NCBI GenBank assembly: GCA_945613785.1
Contig: CALZAJ010000073.1
Span: forward strand, 1-7,653
From: an uncultured Verrucomicrobiota bacterium
GTDB lineage: Bacteria > Verrucomicrobiota > Kiritimatiellia > RFP12 > UBA1067
Length of the DNA stretch: 7,653 nt
Reading direction: 5' to 3'
Positions 1 through 5,303 of the stretch are shown here, one piece after another. Each line of letters starts with the position of its first letter. The first letter of the stretch is position 1. Made by a program: the position numbers and the translations under genes. The notes under the pieces are model-generated. The model did not search any database. It was not told the origin of the DNA and was given only the letters and a program-made list of their open reading frames with translations.

Positions 1-683
1 CCACCACCAAGTACATGGACGGTCATGCCGCGCAGGTCGGTGGCTGCATCGTCGACAGCGGCAACTTCGACTGGGAGAAGTATCCCGAGCGTTTCGCGGG
101 TCTGGTCGCGCCGGATCCGAGCTATCATGGTCTCAGCTACACTCAGCAGTTCGGCAAGGGTGCCTTCATCACGAAGGTGACGGCTCAGCTGATGCGCGAC
201 TACGGTGCGATTCCGTCCCCGTTCAACGCCTTCATCCTCAACCTCGGACTTGAGAGCCTCCATCTGCGCATCCGCCGTCATGCGGAGAATGCGCTGGCGG
301 TTGCCAAGTATCTCCAGACGCGTCTCGGCAAGGACGTCGCGTGGGTGAACTTCGCGGGCCTCGAGGGCTCCAAGTACCATGCGCTGTCGCAGAAGCAGTT
401 CAAGGGCGGACTGCCCTGCGGCGTGCTCACCTTCGGTCTGATGGGCGGACGCGAGCGCAGCGTCAAGTTCATGGACGCGCTCAAGATGATCGAGATCGTC
501 ACGCACGTCGCCGATGCGCGCAGCTGTGTTCTTCACCCGGCTTCGCACACGCATCGTCAGATGACCGACGAACAGCTCCTCGCCGCCGGCATTCCGCCGG
601 AGCTCGTCCGCTTCAGCTGCGGACTCGAGGATGCCTCCGACATCATCGCCGACCTCGAACAGGCCTTCGAAACCAGCAAGTAA
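1..683 (+). CDS. metY: O-acetylhomoserine sulfhydrylase (MetY-type), C-terminal part
   Basis: Partial gene, cut by the left edge; the frame is open from base 3 and ends in TAA at 681-683, leaving about 226 residues. It is a PLP-dependent Cys/Met-metabolism enzyme. The first visible residues, TTKYMDGH..GG, match the family's cofactor-binding block, so the lysine at bases 9-11 should form the PLP Schiff base. Other family blocks follow: SGNFDW, PSYHG, a GLESLHLRIRRHAENA helix, HPASHTHRQ and the closing RFSCGLEDASDII. The SGNFDW block and long middle section favour O-acetylhomoserine sulfhydrylase (sulfide plus O-acetylhomoserine to homocysteine) over cystathionine gamma-synthase/lyase. About 220 residues after the lysine fits the family's usual length of roughly 430. 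The acyl donor (acetyl or succinyl) cannot be settled from sequence. gmd starts 10 nt downstream, suggesting co-transcription with sugar-nucleotide genes. Confidence 0.9.
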   Translation, partial: TTKYMDGHAAQVGGCIVDSGNFDWEKYPERFAGLVAPDPSYHGLSYTQQFGKGAFITKVTAQLMRDYGAIPSPFNAFILNLGLESLHLRIRRHAENALAVAKYLQTRLGKDVAWVNFAGLEGSKYHALSQKQFKGGLPCGVLTFGLMGGRERSVKFMDALKMIEIVTHVADARSCVLHPASHTHRQMTDEQLLAAGIPPELVRFSCGLEDASDIIADLEQAFETSK

Positions 684-693
684 GGACTCCCTC

Positions 694-1782
694 ATGAAGA
701 AAGCGCTCATTACCGGTGTCACGGGTCAGGACGGTTCCTACCTTGCGGAACTCCTGCTTGAGAAGGGCTACGACGTCCATGGCATCATTCGTCGCAGCTC
801 GGTGGATTTCCGCGAACGCATTGCCCATCTCGAGGGCTGTCCGAACTTCCATCTTCACTATGGCGACCTCTGCGACTCGAGTTCGATCTTCGGTGTGATT
901 GCGTCGGTGCGTCCTGACGAGGTGTACAACCTCGCGGCGCAGAGTCACGTGCAGGTGTCGTTCGATTCGCCTGAATTTACGGCGGACATCGATGCGACGG
1001 GCGTGTTGCGCATTCTCGAGGCGGTCCGTCACGCAGGTCTCGCGAAGACCTGCCGCATCTATCAGGCGTCCACTTCCGAGCTCTACGGCAAGGTCGAGGA
1101 AGTTCCGCAGAACGAGAAGACCCCGTTCCATCCGTATTCCCCGTACGCGGTCGCCAAGCAGTACGGCTTCTGGATCGTGAAGGAGTATCGCGAGGCCTAC
1201 GGCATGTTCGCGTGTTCGGGCATCCTCTTCAACCACGAGTCCGAGCGTCGCGGCGAGACCTTCGTGACGCGCAAGATTACGCTTGCGGCCGCGCGCATCG
1301 CGCAGGGCAAGCAGGACAAGCTCCTCCTCGGCAATCTCGACTCGCTCCGTGACTGGGGTTATGCGAAGGACTACGTCGAGTGCATGTGGCTCATCCTCCA
1401 GAACAAGGAGCCGGAGGACTTCGTGATTGCGACGGGCGTCCAGCACTCCGTCCGCGAGTTCGCGCAGCTCGCGTTCAAGGAAGCGGGAATCGAAGTCGAG
1501 TTCAAGGGCACGGGCATTGACGAGAAGGGCTATGACAAGGCGACGGGCAAGGTCGTCGTCGAGGTTTCGCCCGACTTCTATCGTCCGACGGACGTCGTGA
1601 ACCTCTGGGGCGATCCCACGAAGGCGAAGACGGAGCTGGGCTGGAATCCGGCCAAGACGTCCTTCGAAGAGCTGGTGCGTCTCATGGTCAAGCACGACAT
1701 GGAGAAGGTCGCTGTCGAACGCGTCGGTGAACGCGTCCGGATGAATCTTGCGGAATACCTTGAGAAGGGCGTGGTCAAGTAA
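694..1782 (+). CDS. gmd: GDP-mannose 4,6-dehydratase
   Basis: Complete, 362 residues, close to the family's usual length. It converts GDP-D-mannose to GDP-4-keto-6-deoxymannose in the cytosol, the first committed step to GDP-L-fucose. The protein is an extended SDR. It has an N-terminal dinucleotide-binding GxxGxxG (G8, G11, G14 in TGVTGQDGSY), a catalytic STSELYG block (T127, E129) and YAVAK with Y151 and K155. The T-to-Y spacing of 24 equals my recollection of the E. coli enzyme (T132, Y156). The Gmd signatures FNHESERRGETFVTRK and LDSLRDWGYAKDYV are present. The ATG at 694 is chosen because it begins the Rossmann strand (MKKALITG) and has AAGGA at 682-686, 7 nt upstream, overlapping the metY stop. 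An open frame extends upstream to 631 but only inside metY. The stop overlaps the fcl start by one base (TAATG), so the two genes are probably translationally coupled. Confidence 0.97.
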   Translation: MKKALITGVTGQDGSYLAELLLEKGYDVHGIIRRSSVDFRERIAHLEGCPNFHLHYGDLCDSSSIFGVIASVRPDEVYNLAAQSHVQVSFDSPEFTADIDATGVLRILEAVRHAGLAKTCRIYQASTSELYGKVEEVPQNEKTPFHPYSPYAVAKQYGFWIVKEYREAYGMFACSGILFNHESERRGETFVTRKITLAAARIAQGKQDKLLLGNLDSLRDWGYAKDYVECMWLILQNKEPEDFVIATGVQHSVREFAQLAFKEAGIEVEFKGTGIDEKGYDKATGKVVVEVSPDFYRPTDVVNLWGDPTKAKTELGWNPAKTSFEELVRLMVKHDMEKVAVERVGERVRMNLAEYLEKGVVK

Positions 1783-2729
1783 TGAACAAGACGGACAAGA
1801 TCTTCGTCGCGGGTCATCGCGGCATGGTGGGCTCCGCGTGTGTGCGGGCGTTGAAGGCCGCGGGTTACGAGAATGTCGTCGTGCGGACGCACCAGGAGCT
1901 CGACCTGCTCGATCCGAAGGCGGTCCGCGAGTTCTACGAGGCGGAGAGGCCGGACGTCGCGATCATCGCGGCGGCGCGCGTGGGGGGCATCGGCGCGAAC
2001 AGCGCCGCGAACTCGCTCTTTCTCTACGAGAACGAGATGATCGCGATGAACACCGTCTGGCAGGCGGCCGAGGCGGGCGTGAAGCGTCTCCTCTTCCTTG
2101 GCTCCACGTGCATTTATCCGCGCCTGGCTCCGCAACCGATTCCCGAAGATGCGCTTCTGACCTCTGCGCTGGAGAAGACGAATGAGGGTTATGCGCTGGC
2201 GAAGATCTCCGGCCTCAAGCTCTGCGAGTTCCTGCGTCGTGAACGCGGACTCTGCTATCATTCGCTGATGCCGACCAACCTCTACGGCACGGGCGACAAC
2301 TATGACATCGAGCACGGACACGTCCTGCCGACGCTGATCCGCAAGTTCGAGACGGCCCGCATGGAGCACGCACCGACCGTTTCGCTTTGGGGTTCGGGTT
2401 CGCCGCTTCGTGAGTTCCTGCATGTCGACGATCTCGCCGCGGCCTGTCTCTTCGTTCTCGAGATGGAGAATCCGCCGGACCTCGTGAACTGCGGCTCCGG
2501 CCGTGAGGTGACGATCCGTCAGCTCGCCGAGATGATTCAGGAGATGACGGGCTGCAAGTCCATCATCACCTGGGACCGTACGAAGCCCGACGGCACGCCG
2601 CGCAAGCTCTGCGACACCTCGCTCATCCGTTCGCTCGGTTGGTCTCCGAAGATCGACCTCGCGACGGGCCTCCGCCGCACGGTGGACGAGTATCGCGTCG
2701 CTCTCGCGACGGGCAACATCCGCCTTTGA
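1782..2729 (+). CDS. fcl: GDP-L-fucose synthase (epimerase/reductase)
   Basis: Complete, 315 residues, the usual family length. It carries out the 3,5-epimerisation and NADPH-dependent 4-reduction of GDP-4-keto-6-deoxymannose to GDP-L-fucose, completing the pathway begun by gmd. Visible motifs are AGHRGMVGS with G11, G14 and G17 for NADP binding; AARVGGIGAN; the active-site GSTCIYP with S108 and C110; YALAK with Y137 and K141; and PTNLYGTGDNY followed by H180 in HVLP. These correspond to Ser107, Cys109, Tyr136, Lys140 and His179 of the E. coli enzyme, so the active site looks intact. WGSGSPLREFLHVDD is the conserved C-terminal substrate-domain block. The ATG shares its A with the gmd stop. 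No well-placed Shine-Dalgarno is seen (AAGG lies about 14 nt away), so coupling to gmd translation is likely. GDP-fucose implies fucosylated surface polysaccharide or glycoprotein. Confidence 0.97.
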   Translation: MNKTDKIFVAGHRGMVGSACVRALKAAGYENVVVRTHQELDLLDPKAVREFYEAERPDVAIIAAARVGGIGANSAANSLFLYENEMIAMNTVWQAAEAGVKRLLFLGSTCIYPRLAPQPIPEDALLTSALEKTNEGYALAKISGLKLCEFLRRERGLCYHSLMPTNLYGTGDNYDIEHGHVLPTLIRKFETARMEHAPTVSLWGSGSPLREFLHVDDLAAACLFVLEMENPPDLVNCGSGREVTIRQLAEMIQEMTGCKSIITWDRTKPDGTPRKLCDTSLIRSLGWSPKIDLATGLRRTVDEYRVALATGNIRL

Positions 2730-2735
2730 CATTCA

Positions 2736-3437
2736 GTGGTGAAATATCAGTATTTCTATCAGACGAAGACGAACGAGAACCGGGAGGGGTGGATCAATGC
2801 CCGCGACCGGGCGGACGCTTATACCCAGCTGCGCAAGCAGGGGATTCGTCCGTATCGCGTCGTCGGCGACGATCCGCTGAAGTGGCAGCCCTGGGCGCTT
2901 GGCGCTTTGGTCGCCGTGTTGGCGACGGGGCTGCTCATCTCCTTGCTCTTCCTTGGCTTGGACTCCGCGCCTGAGTTGTCCGGTCGCCAGCAGCTGAAGG
3001 GCGATCGGGCGGTGATTTCCGTGGGATTGGCATCCTCGTGGGAAGGGACTTTCGATTCGGCGCTCGACCGCTATCTGTCCGCTTACGCCCAGCCGGGCTG
3101 GATTGCTTTGCCGCCTGAGATGACGGACGAGGAACTGACCGGTCTTGCCGCGGACCTCGAGCGTCCGAGCACATGCAACGACGGGGGTTCTCCCGAGAAG
3201 AAGATGCTGCACCGCATCGTCCTGACGATGCGCAAGGAGATGCAGGATTACCTCGCGAAGGGCGGCACGGCGAAGGAGTACTTCGAGTTTCTCGAAGAGC
3301 GTCAGGATCAGGAGCGGGATTTCCGCAACCGGGCGATCGATTCGGTCATCCGTGCGCCCGCCTCGCTGCGGGATCGCGCCCGCCTGAACGTCAATCTCCG
3401 TCTGCGGCAGATGGGCCTCGCCGAAATCGGCGAGTGA
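2736..3437 (+). CDS. Uncharacterised single-span membrane protein with GspF/PilC N-terminal-like segment
   Basis: I do not recognise this gene as a named family. It encodes 233 residues. Residues 3-43 (KYQYFYQ..., G18, A22, A29, L32, GIRPYRV) follow the hydrophobic pattern at the N-terminus of GspF/PilC type II secretion and type IV pilus platform proteins (F-x-Y-x-A...G...A...L...G-x-P). The multi-pass T2SF domains that should follow are absent. Instead there is one membrane segment at about 53-75 and a mostly polar domain with a charged helical C-terminus (about 155-225, rich in E, R and K). Topology, N-in by the positive-inside rule, is uncertain. The start must be one of two adjacent GTG codons (2736 or 2739): no ATG is suitably placed and no clear Shine-Dalgarno exists. 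It lies 6 nt after fcl, so it is probably the last gene of that operon. Its stop abuts the stop of the opposing permease gene. Confidence 0.72.
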   Translation: MVKYQYFYQTKTNENREGWINARDRADAYTQLRKQGIRPYRVVGDDPLKWQPWALGALVAVLATGLLISLLFLGLDSAPELSGRQQLKGDRAVISVGLASSWEGTFDSALDRYLSAYAQPGWIALPPEMTDEELTGLAADLERPSTCNDGGSPEKKMLHRIVLTMRKEMQDYLAKGGTAKEYFEFLEERQDQERDFRNRAIDSVIRAPASLRDRARLNVNLRLRQMGLAEIGE

Positions 3438-4865
3438 TCATTTCATCGACGGCAGGACGATGCCACGCAGGATGATGCGCTGGCAGAGGAGGAAGACAGC
3501 CGCGGTCGGGATTGAAATCAGTACGAAGCCCGCCATGACGCACCAGGGCTGATGGGCGAAGACCTGCGACATCTGATACATCCACACGGCGAGCGTCCAG
3601 TGGGATGCCTTCTGGCACCCGAGGAAGGCCCATTCCCAGGACGAGTAGGCGTGGATGAAGCTGTTGAGTGCATTCACGGCGAGGATGGGCGTTGTCATCG
3701 GCAGGGTGATCCGTCGGAAGACCGTCCATTCCGACGCGCCGTCGATGGCGGCAGCCTCATAGAGTTCGCGGGGCAGCGCGTCGAAGAAGCCCTTGAGGAT
3801 GAAGATCGACATGCCGCTGGCGACCGTCGGAAGGACCAGCGCGGCGAACGTGTTCAGAAGTCCGAGATCGCGGATCAGCAGGAATCCGGGAATGGCCGTC
3901 ACCGCGGCGGGGAAGGCCATGGTGGCCAGCAGGAACAGCAGGATCTGTTCGGTCGCGCGCAGACGGAAGCGCGAGAGCGCGTAGGCCGCGAGCGGATTGA
4001 CCGTGAGGGATGCGAGGACGGACAGCAGCACGAGAAGAAGCGTGTTCGCGAAGGCGCGGCCGCGCACGAAGAGGTAGTCGCCGACCAACCGGTAGTTCGC
4101 ACAGCAGCTGTCCAGGAAGTCTCGCCAGCCATGTTCGACGAATTGGATCGCGAGGGCGTTGCGCACCTGTGCGGCATGTTCGCCGAGCGGATACGGCATG
4201 GTGCGTGAGACGAAGTCGCCCTGGACCGCGGCGCGCTTCGCATAGTCGTCCTTGAGCTCCAGCCAGGTCGTGAATTTCTCACCGGGCTGTTCGCGGTCGG
4301 GTGTGAGCTTCGACTCCGCGGAGAACGAGATGTCGAAGAAGGACTTGTGAGGGACGGGCCAGGCGGCGTTGAGTGCCTCGAGGGTGCCGTATTTCGCGCG
4401 GACGAAGCGCGCGACGTCGCGCGGATCGTAATGACAGGTTTTCGTGCGCGCGGGCGCTTCTGCGAGCGCACGCACGAACGCACGCGCGTCCTCGCGGCGG
4501 GCCGCGACGAATTTCGCGTCCGCATAGGGCGCGAGTTCGCGTTCGGCGAACGCCTTCACGCCTTCACGGTCCTTGGCGACCTGAGGCCAGTTCGTCCAGC
4601 TCTTCGGAGCGTCCGGATAGAGTTCACGCGGGAACGTCTTGAAGTAGGTCGCGATCGACCGCATGAATCGGTCGTTACGATCGAAAAAGCCAATAACGAC
4701 GGGGCTGTGGCGCTGATAGTCATAGCCCGAGGAGATGCTGGCGGAGAGCATCACAGCAAAGGGATAGACCATCGTCACGGCCCCCAGGATGAGCACCGTG
4801 TAGACAAGAGCCAGAAAGAGTCTGGCCTTGGGGGTTTTGCGTTCGCTTTGGAGAATTACCGCCAT
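3438..4865 (-). CDS. Sugar ABC transporter permease, MalG-type, with large extracytoplasmic insert
   Basis: Encodes 475 residues; MalG-type permeases are usually 270-300. It is an inner-membrane subunit of a binding-protein-dependent carbohydrate importer. Membrane segments are predicted near residues 16-40, 270-295, 305-330, 337-360, 392-415 and 443-463. The EAA loop that docks on the ATPase is intact (E370-A-A, G376, then ITLP ending at P389). The standard NTLLLVLLSV...NPLAAYALSRF block opens the permease core. The excess length, about residues 45-265, lies between segments 1 and 2, on the extracytoplasmic side. It contains FVRAKYGTLEALNAAWP (154-170), which resembles a conserved patch of GH42 beta-galactosidases; this is an impression from memory. 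The ATG at 4865 lacks a Shine-Dalgarno and sits 9 nt after a TGGTACAAT box. No MalF partner, binding protein or ATPase gene lies nearby, so the substrate is unknown. Confidence 0.9.
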   Translation of the reverse strand: MAVILQSERKTPKARLFLALVYTVLILGAVTMVYPFAVMLSASISSGYDYQRHSPVVIGFFDRNDRFMRSIATYFKTFPRELYPDAPKSWTNWPQVAKDREGVKAFAERELAPYADAKFVAARREDARAFVRALAEAPARTKTCHYDPRDVARFVRAKYGTLEALNAAWPVPHKSFFDISFSAESKLTPDREQPGEKFTTWLELKDDYAKRAAVQGDFVSRTMPYPLGEHAAQVRNALAIQFVEHGWRDFLDSCCANYRLVGDYLFVRGRAFANTLLLVLLSVLASLTVNPLAAYALSRFRLRATEQILLFLLATMAFPAAVTAIPGFLLIRDLGLLNTFAALVLPTVASGMSIFILKGFFDALPRELYEAAAIDGASEWTVFRRITLPMTTPILAVNALNSFIHAYSSWEWAFLGCQKASHWTLAVWMYQMSQVFAHQPWCVMAGFVLISIPTAAVFLLCQRIILRGIVLPSMK

Positions 4866-4874
4866 GCGGTGGGT

Positions 4875-4883
4875 ATTGTACCA
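4875..4883 (-). promoter_or_regulatory. Extended -10 promoter for the ABC permease gene
   Basis: Read on the minus strand the site is TGGTACAAT preceded directly by a T-run, a TGn-extended -10 element. No convincing -35 hexamer lies 16-18 nt upstream. Transcription would begin near 4868, only about 3 nt before the ATG at 4865, so the message would be almost leaderless. This agrees with the missing Shine-Dalgarno. Inferred from sequence pattern only. Confidence 0.5.
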
Positions 4884-4905
4884 AAAAAATTTTTTGACAT
4901 ACCGC

Positions 4906-4934
4906 TTGCAAGAACAAAAAAAATGCGTTAATAT
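4906..4934 (+). promoter_or_regulatory. Sigma-70-type promoter of the AKKA-repeat protein gene
   Basis: TTGCAA (4906-4911) and TAATAT (4929-4934) are separated by an ideal 17 nt. An A8 tract (4916-4923) lies in the spacer and an A7T6 tract (4883-4895) upstream could act as an UP-like element or bend the DNA. Transcription would begin near 4941, giving a 5' leader of about 69 nt before the ATG at 5010. It is the only promoter in the window with a recognisable -35 box. Confidence 0.6.
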
Positions 4935-4957
4935 TCGGGCCAGAGGTCACGGTGGTT

Positions 4958-4977
4958 TACGCGTGTCATCACGTGTG
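4958..4977 (+). other. Hairpin in the 5' UTR of the AKKA-repeat gene
   Basis: Bases 4958-4965 (TACGCGTG) pair with 4970-4977 (CACGTGTG) around a TCAT loop: 8 base pairs, two of them G-U. It lies in the predicted leader, 19 nt upstream of the Shine-Dalgarno (4997-5001), so it would not hide the ribosome site directly. A role in mRNA stability or as a protein-binding site is speculative. Confidence 0.35.
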
Positions 4978-5009
4978 CCGAGGACTTCGTTACAAAAAGG
5001 ATCAAAAAG

Positions 5010-5222
5010 ATGGCTACTGCGAAGAAGGCTCCGGTGAAGAAGGCGTGCGCGAAGAAGTGCTGCTGCAAGGCGAAGGCTCCGGCGAAGAAGGCAGCTCCGG
5101 CCAAGAAGGCCCCGGCCAAGAAGGCGGCGCCTGTGAAGAAGGCCGCTCCGGCGAAGAAGGCTCCGGCGAAGAAGGCCGCGCCCGCCAAGAAGGCTCCGGC
5201 GAAGAAGGCCGCGAAGAAGTAA
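5010..5222 (+). CDS. Small Lys/Ala/Pro-rich histone-H1-like basic protein
   Basis: A 70-residue protein built almost entirely of Lys, Ala and Pro: 26 lysines, no acidic and no aromatic residues. Residues 23-67 are tandem APAKKA and APAKKAPAKKA units, resembling the tails of eukaryotic histone H1 and bacterial Hc1/Hc2- or AlgP-like proteins. It probably binds DNA or RNA non-specifically as a nucleoid-compacting protein; this is inferred from composition, not homology. Odd for this class is a cysteine cluster near the N-terminus (C13, C17, C18, C19). The ATG at 5010 has AAGGA at 4997-5001, 8 nt upstream, and a 17-nt-spaced promoter further up. A strong terminator follows, so it is a monocistronic, probably well-expressed gene. 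The intact start signals and exact repeat phase argue that this frame is the coding one, not the antisense frames. Confidence 0.88.
   Translation: MATAKKAPVKKACAKKCCCKAKAPAKKAAPAKKAPAKKAAPVKKAAPAKKAPAKKAAPAKKAPAKKAAKK
5076..5210 (+). repeat. In-frame tandem repeat encoding (A)PAKKA units
   Basis: The repeat encodes APAKKA, APAKKAPAKKA, APVKKA, APAKKAPAKKA, APAKKAPAKKA: an 11-residue (33 bp) unit three times, interrupted by 6-residue (18 bp) units. At DNA level the words GGCTCCGGCGAAGAA and close variants recur, with mainly synonymous changes (GCG/GCC/GCT). Such arrays often change in length by slippage or recombination. Confidence 0.85.
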
Positions 5223-5231
5223 GTACCAGAG

Positions 5232-5289
5232 GCGACTCGAGAGGTCGCTACGGGCGCGTAGGTTCGAAAGGCCTACGCGCTCTTTTTTT
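5232..5289 (+). terminator. Intrinsic terminator of the AKKA-repeat gene, with preceding small hairpin
   Basis: The main stem is GCGCGTAGG (5254-5262) with CCTACGCGC (5272-5280), 9 perfect pairs around a 9-nt loop, followed by T-C-T7 (5281-5289). A smaller stem lies just upstream: GCGAC (5232-5236) with GTCGC (5244-5248). The U-tract runs directly into the TGCTATAAT promoter of the next gene, so terminator and promoter share sequence. Confidence 0.88.
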
Positions 5290-5297
5290 GCTATAAT
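5289..5297 (+). promoter_or_regulatory. Extended -10 promoter of the SDR gene
   Basis: TGCTATAAT is a perfect TGn-extended -10 with consensus TATAAT at 5292-5297. No -35 hexamer is found at 16-18 nt; that region is the terminator stem. The predicted start of transcription, about 5304, coincides with the A of the SDR start codon, implying a leaderless mRNA. Confidence 0.7.
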
Positions 5298-5303
5298 CGT
5301 GTC

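Noticed and set aside
631..693. Upstream extension of gmd to 631
   Set aside because: It would overlap metY out of frame; the ATG at 694 begins the conserved Rossmann strand and has a Shine-Dalgarno 7 nt upstream.
1578..2732. 384-codon antisense open frame spanning the gmd-fcl junction (similarly 643-1695 and 6384-7367 on the minus strand)
   Set aside because: They lie opposite confidently identified genes, show Arg/Glu/Leu-biased composition typical of antisense reading of GC-rich codons, and have no recognisable domains or start signals.
2730..2735. Terminator or promoter between fcl and the membrane-protein gene
   Set aside because: Only 6 nt separate the genes, with no hairpin or -10/-35 pattern nearby.
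3552..4208. 218-codon plus-strand open frame opposite the permease
   Set aside because: Antisense to the conserved membrane core and EAA loop of the permease; Arg/Glu/Gln/Gly-rich with no membrane or domain signature.
4894..4899. Perfect TTGACA as a -35 box for the basic-protein gene
   Set aside because: It is 29 nt from the TAATAT box, and the position 17 nt downstream is an A-tract. TTGCAA at 4906-4911 has the correct spacing.
5076..5210. Possible CRISPR-like or minisatellite repeat array
   Set aside because: The units are in-frame, contiguous, without unique spacers, and encode a coherent low-complexity protein.
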